Source of the DNA: Promethearchaeota archaeon
GTDB lineage: Archaea; Asgardarchaeota; Lokiarchaeia; Sigynarchaeales; SOKP01
Direction of reading: 5' to 3'
Assembly (NCBI GenBank): GCA_016839905.1
Contig: JAEOTJ010000401.1
Coordinates: 1-11,078 of the forward strand
DNA length: 11,078 nucleotides
Notes under the pieces: model-generated
The model's input: only the letters and a program-made list of their open reading frames with translations
Databases searched by the model: none
What the model was told of the DNA's origin: nothing
Part shown: positions 1 through 7,303 of the stretch, piece by piece
Numbering within the stretch: the stretch's first letter is position 1
Layout of the letters: every line of letters begins with the position of its first letter
Position numbers and translations under genes: made by a program

Positions 1-205
1 CGTTATAATGCTCTTTACATAAATATATTTTACGAAGTCTATTTTCATCTATTTTTAATCTTGCTCGTTCTACATATTTCCCATATTTTTCTTCGGCTAG
101 AGATCGAATGGCACTTTCTCCACACCCTCTAACAGAGCATTTTTTTCCCTTTTTTGCTCCACTTATTATGTCACGTTTCTCTCGAAGTTCTTTCGGAAGT
201 TTCAT
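1..205 (-). CDS. Small zinc-finger-like protein, 3' end beyond window (partial)
   Basis: This frame is open from the ATG at 205-203 to the window edge and gives 68 codons, starting MKLPKELREKRDIISGAKKG. It has a CSVRGC pair (C-x4-C, about residues 23-28) and a later YLCKEHY segment (C-x2-H, about residues 62-66). Together these make a plausible four-ligand zinc site (C-x4-C...C-x2-H). The rest is strongly basic (many K/R), as in small nucleic-acid-binding zinc-ribbon proteins. An AAGGTT Shine-Dalgarno-like motif lies at 211-216, about 5 nt before the ATG, which supports this start. The gene is divergent from the Nudix gene. I do not recognise a named family. An RNA- or ribosome-associated role is only a guess from the charge and the zinc ligands. 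Confidence 0.7.
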   Translation of the reverse strand, partial: MKLPKELREKRDIISGAKKGKKCSVRGCGESAIRSLAEEKYGKYVERARLKIDENRLRKIYLCKEHYN

Positions 206-283
206 TATAAAACCTTAACTAAAACTTTAATAGAATGGAATTATGATTTTAAATATTCAATATTTTAAAATATTTGGTAATAA
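206..283. promoter_or_regulatory. Divergent promoter region between the zinc-finger gene and the Nudix gene
   Basis: This 78-bp, very AT-rich spacer separates two divergent starts. TTTTAAATATT around 247-256 could be a TATA element for the plus-strand Nudix gene, about 30 nt before its ATG, giving a very short leader. The same nearly symmetric AT box (TTTAAAAT read on the other strand) lies about 40-50 nt before the minus-strand start. Base composition alone makes such boxes common here, so this is a weak call. Confidence 0.3.
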
Positions 284-988
284 ATGGAGTCAATAGATTT
301 AACTTTTAACGAAGAAATAATAAAAAAAAAATTGTTCACCTTAGATTCTCCCTCAAGAACCGTTTTAAAAGATAGCTTTTTTACTCCCTCAGCTGTACTT
401 TTTACTATTATTCCTCATGAAAACAATCCTTATGAACTAGTTCTAATTCATAGAGCTGATACAGGTTTGAAACATTCAGGAGAAATGTCTTTTCCTGGAG
501 GTAAAATGGAACCAAGGGATAAATCTTTAGAAGATACTGCATTAAGAGAATGTGAAGAAGAAATTGGGGTTTCTCGTTCCGCCATAATATTATTGGGATG
601 TTTACATGATTTTCCAACATTAACTAAATATATTATAACACCCGTAGTAGGATATTTTAGTAAGGATCAAGAGTTAATTAGAGATGAGAGGGAAGTTCAA
701 GAAATAATAAAGGTTCCAATAGATTTTTTTCTAAACAAAAAATCATTTCGAGAAGAAATTATTGACTTTCAAGGTAAAAAGTTTCCAGTTTTCTATTTTA
801 AATATAAAGCGAATAATAAAAAATATACAATTTGGGGAGCAACAGCTCACCTGATTACCACATTTATTCAAGTGGTCTATGATAAAAATCTTTCGAACAT
901 AAATCTTCAGCGTTTTACTATGAAAGAAATTAAACCTTTGAAAAATTATATTGAAATGAGACATAAAATGGTTAATGAAAAAAAATGA
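284..988 (+). CDS. Nudix hydrolase, CoA pyrophosphatase (NudL/UPF0035)-like
   Basis: The 234-aa protein carries the signature that precedes the Nudix box in CoA-diphosphatase relatives: LIHRADTGLKHSGEMSFPGG (about residues 54-73). It is followed by ALRECEEEIGV (about 86-96), the catalytic REx2EExG core whose glutamates bind divalent metal. As in NudL, the box is spaced slightly differently from the textbook GX5EX7 form. Relatives hydrolyse CoA or acyl-CoA to 4'-phosphopantetheine and 3',5'-ADP in the cytosol; specificity here is inferred from the signature. The C-terminal 100 residues match nothing I know. The SD is weak (GGT, 9 nt before the ATG), so a leaderless or short-leader mRNA is possible. 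The gene ends in TGA, 21 bp from the convergent stop of the redox fusion gene. Confidence 0.85.
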   Translation: MESIDLTFNEEIIKKKLFTLDSPSRTVLKDSFFTPSAVLFTIIPHENNPYELVLIHRADTGLKHSGEMSFPGGKMEPRDKSLEDTALRECEEEIGVSRSAIILLGCLHDFPTLTKYIITPVVGYFSKDQELIRDEREVQEIIKVPIDFFLNKKSFREEIIDFQGKKFPVFYFKYKANNKKYTIWGATAHLITTFIQVVYDKNLSNINLQRFTMKEIKPLKNYIEMRHKMVNEKK

Positions 989-1009
989 TGGAATAACTTC
1001 TGTTCTCAA

Positions 1010-3727
1010 TTAACTTTTTGTTTTTAGATATTCATCTATTGCCACTGCAGCTTTTTTTCCAGCACCCATAGCTGAGATAACCGTTGCACTTCCGGTTACT
1101 ATATCTCCACCTGCATATATTCCTTCTAAATTAGTTAAGCAATTCTCATTAGATTCAATGTATCCCCATTTATTAAGATTTAATTCAGGGATTGATTTTG
1201 TGAGAATAGGATTAGCTTTAGCTCCAATTGCTAAAATGATTATATCTGTATCAATTATAAATTCTGAACCTTCTATCGGGATTGGTCTGCGCCTTCCTGA
1301 ATCATCTGGCTCACCAAGTTTCATTCGTATACATTCCATTTGAACTGCGTTTTCATCATCATCTCCAATTATTTTTATCGGATTTGTTAAAAACTGGAAT
1401 TCAATACCTTCTTCCATCGCATGATGGTATTCCTCGAGTCTTGCAGGCATTTCTTTTTCGGATCTTCTATATACAATTATGACTTTATCAGCACCTAATC
1501 TTAATGCTGTCCTAGCGGAATCTAAAGCAACATTTCCTCCACCAATAACGGTTACAATTTTTCCAACCTTAATTGGAGTGTCATATTCAGGAAATCTATA
1601 GGCTTTCATTAAATTTGCCCTGGTGAGAAATTCATTAGCCGTTAAAACACCATTTAAACTTAATCCTGGTACTCTTAAAAACATTGGAAGGCCTGCTCCA
1701 ACTCCTATGAAAAACGCCTTAAAACCCATTTCCCTTAAATCTTCTATGGTTACTGTTTTCCCTACAATCGTATTATATTTTATTTCTACTCCAAGCATTT
1801 TTAAAGTTTCAATTTCATCTTTAACAATCTCCTTAGGTAATCGAAATTCTGGTATTCCATAAACTAATACTCCTCCTCCAGCATGAAAAGCTTCAAAAAG
1901 AGTAACTTCATAACCTTTCATCGCAAGGTCTCCAGCACAAGTTAAACCTGCTGGACCCGCTCCAATGATGGCAACTTTTATTTTATTTGGTGCTTGGCAA
2001 TCAGGACATTCCTTAAGTTTATTCTTTCGTTCCCAATCGGCTACATATCTTTCTAAATAACCAATTGCAATTGGTTCCCCTACAGATTTTAATAAACAAG
2101 TTTCTTCACATTGGGTTTCTTGTGGACAAACTCTTCCACAGATGGCTGGTAATAAATTATCTTTTTTAATACGATATAATGCATCGATATTTTTTCCTAA
2201 TTTTAATAATCTTATGAATCCAGGAATATCAATATTAACGGGACACCCCTCAATACAGAGAGGTCTTCCACACTGTAAACATCTCTGAGCTTCCTCTTTC
2301 ATCATTTCTTCCGTTAAACCGAAAGGAACTTCGTTAAAGTTTTTAATTCTTTCTTTTGGAGGCTGTTGAGGCATAATTGGTCTCTTTCCTTCCTTATAAG
2401 CTTTCTGTTTTCCTTTAGAAATTCTACCAAGCATAACTAGCCTTTTATCATCGTCAGATATTACTTCTCTCTCGATAATGCCTAGGTCTAGTGCTTTTTG
2501 AAATAGCTCTGCTCCTTTTTTACTTCTAATAATTACAGTAGACCATCCTGGTTGTGATCCAATAGATCCAACCGAAATATCAGCTTGCTCAGAAGTAAGA
2601 TCATCACAAAAGAAACAACCTAACCTACCATATTTCTTAATCTTCTTTAAAGGAATATCAACTGAAGTACCGTCATTATTATAAAGAAAAAATCTGCCCT
2701 TATCAATGTCCATCTTTTTAACATCATCTACAGATTTGTCAAATTCATTTTTTAAAAGGTTTAAAATTTCCTGATAATCAAAAGACTCCATGCAAAATAA
2801 TCCAATTTTTAATGTAATATTATCATAAAAGGGTTTATTTAATGGATAGACAGATATTTTTTTAAGTGCTTCCATCATGCAAGGTGTTCCCACCACAGCA
2901 ATATTATTATATTTCTTAGACTCCTCTAAAATTTTTAGAGATGGAGAATTACTATATCTTGTTCCCGCGGTCTTCAGTAAGTTTTCTCCATTTTCAATGA
3001 TGATAGGTGCTGGCTTGTGAGGCTCATCTGATGAGCTCACAGCCAATGCACCGTCAATCATACCTACTTCAAAAGCTGTTTTAAGTAGAGTCGTCACGAC
3101 TCCACCGTCTTGAGCGAAAGACATTATAGCGTGATCAGTTGAATGAGCAGTATATACTTCATAATAACTATTTATTTGATCCGAGGTTTTGATTTTAGAA
3201 TCTTCACTTACTTTCACTTTCTTTAAGGTCTTAGGAAAGAATGATCTTGGACAACATGCAAAACATATCCCGCAATTAATACAAAATTCTTGATTTATAG
3301 CAAATTTTCCGTTGGAATAATCAATAGCATTTACCGGACAAATTGCTACACATAAACCGCATCCACAGCATAAATCTTTATCTTTAATTATTGAAACATC
3401 TGGAAATAAGCCTTGAATTTCATTTACATCTATATTTGCCTGAAAAAATCTTGATTTTTCACCTAAAAAGTCTAGAGAACCCAATTCTTTCAAATATTCA
3501 ATATTATTAATTAAAATTTCCTTAGGAATATCTAAATCTCTAAGTAAATTATCAATATCAATCTTTCCCAGGTCTTTTATTTTTTTAAGAATTAGATCTC
3601 TTTGATTTTCGGCTTGCTGTAATGAATTTATGAAGACATCAAATTCTTCATTATTATATTTTTTAGCATTAAGAATCTTTTCTTTATTATCAACTAAGTT
3701 TTTAATAAGAACTAATGGACTCTCCAT
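1010..3727 (-). CDS. Multidomain flavoprotein: 2x[4Fe-4S] ferredoxin + FrhB-like + NfnB/GltD-like oxidoreductase
   Basis: This is a 905-aa fusion. Residues 1-100 are helical with a winged-helix-like stretch (about 48-95). Residues 120-130 (C-x2-C-x2-C-x3-CP) and 149-160 (same spacing) are two [4Fe-4S] ferredoxin motifs. Residues about 187-440 resemble the F420-hydrogenase/dehydrogenase beta subunit (FrhB/FdhB), including GTPCMMEALKK (280-290) and a C371-x2-C374 pair before DDLTSEQADISVG. Residues about 460-905 are a GltD/NfnB-type module: N-terminal Fe-S cysteines at 483, 486, 491 and 495, more cysteines at 530-544, an FAD-binding IIGAGPAGL (587-595), an NAD(P)H-binding VIGGGNVALDSART (727-740) and a C-terminal YAGGDIVTGSATV. 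NfnB relatives bind FAD and [4Fe-4S] clusters and exchange electrons among NADPH, ferredoxin and the NfnA subunit. The FrhB module suggests an additional flavin/F420 or ferredoxin input, which is inference. The ATG directly follows the nfnA-like stop codon, and a strong GGGAGG SD lies inside the upstream gene (about 3739-3744), so translation is probably coupled. Confidence 0.88.
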   Translation of the reverse strand: MESPLVLIKNLVDNKEKILNAKKYNNEEFDVFINSLQQAENQRDLILKKIKDLGKIDIDNLLRDLDIPKEILINNIEYLKELGSLDFLGEKSRFFQANIDVNEIQGLFPDVSIIKDKDLCCGCGLCVAICPVNAIDYSNGKFAINQEFCINCGICFACCPRSFFPKTLKKVKVSEDSKIKTSDQINSYYEVYTAHSTDHAIMSFAQDGGVVTTLLKTAFEVGMIDGALAVSSSDEPHKPAPIIIENGENLLKTAGTRYSNSPSLKILEESKKYNNIAVVGTPCMMEALKKISVYPLNKPFYDNITLKIGLFCMESFDYQEILNLLKNEFDKSVDDVKKMDIDKGRFFLYNNDGTSVDIPLKKIKKYGRLGCFFCDDLTSEQADISVGSIGSQPGWSTVIIRSKKGAELFQKALDLGIIEREVISDDDKRLVMLGRISKGKQKAYKEGKRPIMPQQPPKERIKNFNEVPFGLTEEMMKEEAQRCLQCGRPLCIEGCPVNIDIPGFIRLLKLGKNIDALYRIKKDNLLPAICGRVCPQETQCEETCLLKSVGEPIAIGYLERYVADWERKNKLKECPDCQAPNKIKVAIIGAGPAGLTCAGDLAMKGYEVTLFEAFHAGGGVLVYGIPEFRLPKEIVKDEIETLKMLGVEIKYNTIVGKTVTIEDLREMGFKAFFIGVGAGLPMFLRVPGLSLNGVLTANEFLTRANLMKAYRFPEYDTPIKVGKIVTVIGGGNVALDSARTALRLGADKVIIVYRRSEKEMPARLEEYHHAMEEGIEFQFLTNPIKIIGDDDENAVQMECIRMKLGEPDDSGRRRPIPIEGSEFIIDTDIIILAIGAKANPILTKSIPELNLNKWGYIESNENCLTNLEGIYAGGDIVTGSATVISAMGAGKKAAVAIDEYLKTKS

Positions 3728-4609
3728 TTATAGAAAACCTCCCGTTTTTTCTAAAGCTTCACATTTATGTTCAAACTCTTCCTTACTTACCGTTTCTTGC
3801 TCTATAAATCTCCTAGCACGTTTTAGAAGATTATCAAAATCAACCAGATGTCCATCGACATCAGGACCATCAACACAGGCGAAGTAAATTTCACCTTCCA
3901 CAGTAGAAAATCTACAACCTCCACACATGCCCGTACCATCAATCATTATTGTATTTAAAGATACCATCGTTTTCACTTTAGGTAGATCACTTGATCCATT
4001 AGTTGTTAGTGTGACAAATTTCATCATTATTAAAGGGCCTATAGCAATTACAAGACTTAAAGGTTCTTTCTTTAATAAATCCTTGAGAGGGTCTGTTACC
4101 AATCCTTTAATTCCTTCACTTCCATCATCTGTACAAATTATTAACTCATCACTAACAGCTTGCATTTTATCTTTCCAAAATAACAAATCCTTTGTTCTAG
4201 AACCAATTATTGAGATAACTTTATTACCCGCTTCTTTTAATTCTTTTGCCTGAGGAAAACAAGGAGCAATTCCAACTCCACCCCCAATTATAACTACAGG
4301 ATTTTTAAAAGTCTCAATATGTATTTCATTTCCTAAAGGACCAACTACATCGAGTAACTCATCCCCTCCTTTCAACTTAGATAATAACTTTGTAGTTTTT
4401 CCAACAACCTGAAAAACAATTGTAATAATGCCTTTTTCACGATTATAATCAGCGACAGTTAATGGAATTCTCTCACCAGTTTCATTTATTCTTATTAAAA
4501 CAAAATTACCCGCATGTGCTTTTTTTGCTATCAAAGGAGTACTAAGTTCCATTTCATATAATGTCCCACTAGTACCTAATTCCCTTTTCATTAATATTTT
4601 ATAACCCAT
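3728..4609 (-). CDS. NfnA/SudB-like ferredoxin-NADP+ reductase subunit (FAD, [2Fe-2S])
   Basis: The 293-aa protein has the order typical of NfnA, PyrK and sulfide dehydrogenase beta subunits. It has an N-terminal FAD-binding beta-barrel with RIPLTVAD (47-54), then an NAD-binding fold opened by GGGVGIAP (109-116) and TDDGSEGIKG (160-169). Near the C-terminus is a [2Fe-2S] site, IDGTGMCGGCR (223-233) plus FACVDGPDVDGH (243-254). C229, C232 and C245 with D224 match the unusual 3Cys/1Asp ligation described for NfnA. The length is close to the family's usual ~280 aa, with a short extra C-terminal tail. It lies directly upstream of the NfnB-type fusion with zero spacing, as expected for two subunits of one complex. 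A GAGGG SD (about 4616-4620) precedes the ATG. Expected role: cytosolic electron transfer between NAD(P)H and the partner flavoprotein. Bifurcation is inferred from homology. Confidence 0.88.
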   Translation of the reverse strand: MGYKILMKRELGTSGTLYEMELSTPLIAKKAHAGNFVLIRINETGERIPLTVADYNREKGIITIVFQVVGKTTKLLSKLKGGDELLDVVGPLGNEIHIETFKNPVVIIGGGVGIAPCFPQAKELKEAGNKVISIIGSRTKDLLFWKDKMQAVSDELIICTDDGSEGIKGLVTDPLKDLLKKEPLSLVIAIGPLIMMKFVTLTTNGSSDLPKVKTMVSLNTIMIDGTGMCGGCRFSTVEGEIYFACVDGPDVDGHLVDFDNLLKRARRFIEQETVSKEEFEHKCEALEKTGGFL

Positions 4610-4695
4610 TTAAAACCCTCTAGTTTATTATTTACAATTTTTTATAAAAATAAAAAAGATTTTATAATATAAATTAAAATTTATTGATAAATTTT
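4610..4695 (-). promoter_or_regulatory. U-tract plus TATA-like element between the mtd-like and nfnA-like genes
   Basis: This 86-bp gap is the only sizeable spacer inside the minus-strand cluster. Read on the minus strand it contains a T6-A-T5 tract (4657-4646), usable as an archaeal oligo-T terminator for the mtd-like genes. It merges into TTTTTATAAA (4650-4641), a TATA-like box about 32-41 nt before the nfnA-like ATG. The nfn-like pair may therefore be transcribed separately as well as by read-through. The evidence is positional and compositional only. Confidence 0.35.
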
Positions 4696-6366
4696 TTATT
4701 TTTGTTTCATAATTTCAATAGTTTCGCTGAACAAAATCTGACTCGCTAAGCTGAAAGCATTGTTATAGTTGTATATCTTCTTACCTCTGTCTTCTGAAGC
4801 TGCCTTAAATATATTACTTTCAACCTTATATTTCAGTCTTCCAACGGCTAGTGCTCCAATTCCAGTAATTCCAGGAATAATCTCATCATCGTCATATTTA
4901 GGTTTCAAGCCCTCGATTCCATATGGAGGTACTAAATTGATATCACATACAATCTTGTTTTTATCCAATTTTGCTAGCATTTCGCTCGAGACCATTTGGA
5001 TTCCTGCTTTAGCGACGGACCAAATAATATCAGCATCTTTAAGAAGCTCAAATTTCTGGTCATCATTAGCACCAAGAATACCAATGATTTCATTTGCACC
5101 TTCTCCAGCCATACTATTTAATTTTTTAGCTAGATCTTTAACAACTTGTTCTCTACGAGAAGTAATTACGGGATTAGCTCCATTCTTCGCAGCCAATAAT
5201 GCTGCTATTTGCCCTACAGGACCTGTACCGCCTAATATGGCTATTTTTTTCCCAGAGATGTCATTCCATCCTTTTTTTCGTGCTACTTCTATAGTTTTTG
5301 CTACAACAGCCGTTGCAGTTGTATGAGATCCTCGAGGATCAATAATTACAGGAGATTCAAAGGGAGGTACAAGTGCCCCTAATACTGTCTCTGCCACCTT
5401 ATCCGCTTCATCTACATCTGAACCCCCAACAAAATAAACTGTAGGAGCTCCAACCTTCCTCGAAAACATAGCATCTTGTACTAATTGTGTTACCTGGTCC
5501 GCTTTTATATTATTATAAGGAATAACTACATCAAAACCGGCATCATAAGCCATATTTATATCAAATGGAGACGCATTATCATCCGTGTCAAAAAAATAAC
5601 AAATCTTATCTGTTTTTTCTTTCTTCTTAACTTTTATTGGAGTAATGTTAAAAATTGACTCATTCAAAATACTATCAATAGAATTTTTTACCATATTAGC
5701 ACTTCTTTCAACTTTTATTTGTTCTACTTTAATACCCAACTCATCTGCTAATTTAGAAATTCCCTCAAAATGGCGTTCATCACAGATAAAGAGAGCTTTT
5801 TGTTTCTTTTTCTCAAGCGATTTCGCTATGTTAAGGATTCTCATCATCATCCACGCTTCTCTAACTTCATATCTAACTTCATCTTCTTTTATACCATATT
5901 GTTGAGTTAAATATTTTCTCCACACTAATAGTCGTTGAAATTTAAAATTATCTTTCGGAATTCCTCCTGCTTCCTTTCTCATCTCTTCAATTTTCTCTGA
6001 AATTTGTTCTAAAAGAGTTTTATGATCGCCTAATGCTGATGAAAGATATAATTCTGCATTTTCAGAAATATCTACAGTTTGAAATGGTATGTTTTTTGCC
6101 TTAAATAGAGAGTATAAAGGATCATCCTGAGAGGGAGTCTCTTCTGCTCTACTGCCATTCTCCTCTACACCAAAATCTGGCTCATACTTTTCTATAAGGT
6201 CACCAACCATTCCAAGATATTCTTTTGAGATAAGCCGTAAATCTCCGATTAAATCTTGCTTGTCTTGTTCAGTGGCATCAAACCACCAGTCAATTTGAAA
6301 CTCGCTTTCAAGTAGTATTAGTTGTAGGCTCTTTTTATTTAATGGACTTAATTCTAATACTTCCAT
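4696..6366 (-). CDS. MtdB-like NAD(P)-dependent methylene-H4MPT/H4F dehydrogenase with a ~250-aa N-terminal extra domain
   Basis: Residues about 254-545 of this 556-aa protein match MtdA/MtdB-type methylene-tetrahydromethanopterin/tetrahydrofolate dehydrogenases. Visible marks are SPFDINMAYDAGFDVVIPY (266-284), QLVQDAMFSR (294-303), VPPFESPVIIDPRGSHTTA (333-351), the Rossmann loop ILGGTGPVGQIAALLAA (377-393), CDINLVPPYGIEG (474-486) and TGIGALAVGRLKYK (501-514). Known members are about 290-300 aa and interconvert methylene- and methenyl-pterin with NADP+ or NAD+. Residues 1-250 are additional and homologous to the whole of the upstream 204-aa protein. That domain contains YEPDFGVEENGSR (61-73), VREAWMMMRI (168-177) and LFICDERHFEGI (192-203), a layout reminiscent of TraB/PrgY-type domains, but the match is tentative. 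The start is fixed by a strong GGAGGAG SD (6375-6381, 8 nt spacing). It overlaps the upstream gene by 13 nt. Likely role: NADP-linked C1 (Wood-Ljungdahl branch) metabolism. Confidence 0.87.
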   Translation of the reverse strand: MEVLELSPLNKKSLQLILLESEFQIDWWFDATEQDKQDLIGDLRLISKEYLGMVGDLIEKYEPDFGVEENGSRAEETPSQDDPLYSLFKAKNIPFQTVDISENAELYLSSALGDHKTLLEQISEKIEEMRKEAGGIPKDNFKFQRLLVWRKYLTQQYGIKEDEVRYEVREAWMMMRILNIAKSLEKKKQKALFICDERHFEGISKLADELGIKVEQIKVERSANMVKNSIDSILNESIFNITPIKVKKKEKTDKICYFFDTDDNASPFDINMAYDAGFDVVIPYNNIKADQVTQLVQDAMFSRKVGAPTVYFVGGSDVDEADKVAETVLGALVPPFESPVIIDPRGSHTTATAVVAKTIEVARKKGWNDISGKKIAILGGTGPVGQIAALLAAKNGANPVITSRREQVVKDLAKKLNSMAGEGANEIIGILGANDDQKFELLKDADIIWSVAKAGIQMVSSEMLAKLDKNKIVCDINLVPPYGIEGLKPKYDDDEIIPGITGIGALAVGRLKYKVESNIFKAASEDRGKKIYNYNNAFSLASQILFSETIEIMKQK

Positions 6367-6968
6367 GGATTGATCTCCTCCTGGACCACGGCTTTATTGG
6401 GGATCACATGTATTATATTATCTCCACATATTATAACTTCAATACCAAGCTTTTTAAATTGCTCAACGAGTTCTGTGAATATATTATCTTTAGTAATATG
6501 TACTAGTGATACCTTTTCACTTTTACATTCAGCTACTAAGTCTAGAACTTTTTTAACAATCCATGTGGGACGTACATTTCGTTCTACAATTTTTTTCTTT
6601 TCTTTAAGCTCTTCTGTAAGATTTTCAATCCAGCATTTTAAACTCTCGGCTTTATGTGATTCTTTATCCTTAACCTTCTCCAGAGCTTCGAGCAATTGAT
6701 TTATCTCTTCATCTAATTCAGAAATTTCCACATAAATATAATCCCTAGCATGCTGAGGCATATCAACTTGATAAATGGGGATGTGTAATATATTTAATAA
6801 TTTTGCTAAAGATGTCTTTTCGAATTTTTTGAAATCACCTTCAGTAAGATCAACAGTAGAAAGAGTTAAAGGTATATTTTTCAAAAATTCATATGTTTTA
6901 TCACTACTTTTTAATAAATAGACAATTATACTTTTATTATTTAGTTTTTTTAATTCCAATACTTCCAT
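6354..6968 (-). CDS. Stand-alone paralogue of the N-terminal domain of the MtdB-like fusion protein
   Basis: This 204-aa protein begins MEVLEL, exactly like the next gene's product, and resembles that product's first ~220 residues. IPIYQVDMPQHARDYI (63-78) aligns with IPFQTVDISENAELYL there, NVRPTWIVKKVLDLV (131-145) with EVREAWMMMRILNIA, and ITKDNIFTELVEQFKKLGIEV (158-178) with DERHFEGISKLADELGIKV. A central acidic/basic helical stretch (about 80-130) is probably a coiled coil. The histidine of the partner's DERHFEGI is not kept here, so if that residue is functional this copy may be non-catalytic. A structural or regulatory partner role is plausible but inferred. A GAGGTGG SD (about 6978-6984) precedes the ATG. 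It is the first gene of the four-gene cluster. I cannot name a family with confidence. Confidence 0.8.
   Translation of the reverse strand: MEVLELKKLNNKSIIVYLLKSSDKTYEFLKNIPLTLSTVDLTEGDFKKFEKTSLAKLLNILHIPIYQVDMPQHARDYIYVEISELDEEINQLLEALEKVKDKESHKAESLKCWIENLTEELKEKKKIVERNVRPTWIVKKVLDLVAECKSEKVSLVHITKDNIFTELVEQFKKLGIEVIICGDNIIHVIPNKAVVQEEINPWKY
6375..6381 (-). promoter_or_regulatory. Strong Shine-Dalgarno for the MtdB-like gene, inside the upstream gene's 3' end
   Basis: On the minus strand this reads GGAGGAG, followed 8 nt later by the ATG of the 556-aa protein (6366). It lies within the last codons of the upstream 204-aa gene, whose TAG is at 6356-6354. The overlap and the strong SD indicate translational coupling and decide the start codon. 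Confidence 0.7.
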
Positions 6969-6995
6969 TCTAAACCACCACCTCTTCTTTAATAT

Positions 6996-7008
6996 TTTTA
7001 TATATTAA
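6996..7008 (-). promoter_or_regulatory. Probable TATA box of the minus-strand redox/C1 cluster
   Basis: The minus strand reads TTTAATATATAAAAAT here, about 28-40 nt before the ATG at 6968. This would give a short leader that still contains the GAGGTGG SD. It lies directly downstream (in transcription order) of the 21-bp palindrome. The call rests on position and composition in an AT-rich genome. Confidence 0.45.
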
Positions 7009-7012
7009 AAAT

Positions 7013-7033
7013 GATTTATCAATTTGATAAATC
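7013..7033. promoter_or_regulatory. 21-bp perfect palindrome, candidate operator
   Basis: GATTTATCAA, a single central T, and TTGATAAATC form a perfect inverted repeat of 10-bp arms. It sits immediately upstream of the likely TATA box of the minus-strand cluster, where a dimeric regulator could either help recruit or block TFB/TBP. On the plus strand it is followed by T-rich sequence, so a hairpin role cannot be excluded, but no plus-strand gene ends here. A binding site for a homodimeric helix-turn-helix regulator is the simplest reading. Confidence 0.5.
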
Positions 7034-7105
7034 TCTTTTTTTACTATGAAAAAAATGGTGACGAAATATTTAAATGTTATTAATTTTTTCATATTTTCTC
7101 TATAG

Positions 7106-7303
7106 GATCACGATCATCAATTGTTCCCAATCCCTAAATCTCTATCATATCCAACAATCCAATGCACGATCACGATCACTCTAAATTATCTCTATTTATT
7201 ATATATGATCATATCCATAAAAATACAGTTTTAGATCATTAAATACTATTTTTACTTTTTATAATAGTTATATTTTTTAAATGTTACGATATGATCATTA
7301 AAT
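7106..7303. repeat. GATCA-based short direct repeats at ~60-bp spacing
   Basis: Three pairs of exact direct repeats lie in 200 bp: GATCACGATCA at 7106 and 7168, ATCATATCCA at 7144 and 7208, and GATCATTAAAT at 7234 and 7293. Unit starts at 7106, 7168, 7234 and 7293 (spacing 62, 66, 59) all begin GATCA, suggesting a degenerate tandem array of a ~60-bp unit. GATC occurs seven times in this stretch. Possible explanations are decayed tandem duplications or an array of regulator sites ahead of the Sec locus. Confidence 0.45.

Noticed and set aside
986..1027. Possible UGA-selenocysteine read-through at the end of the Nudix gene
   Set aside because: The frame continues only 12 codons past TGA, the extension has no redox motif and no SECIS-like structure follows; ordinary stop.
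1623..1862. Plus-strand open frames opposite the FrhB/NfnB fusion
   Set aside because: They are antisense to conserved FAD/NAD(P) domains, lack SDs and have low-complexity translations.
4769..5326. 185-codon plus-strand open frame opposite the MtdB-like gene
   Set aside because: It is antisense to a strongly conserved enzyme domain and its protein has no recognisable features; a shadow frame.
7106..7303. CRISPR array
   Set aside because: Repeats are only 10-11 bp, differ between pairs, and no cas gene is present.
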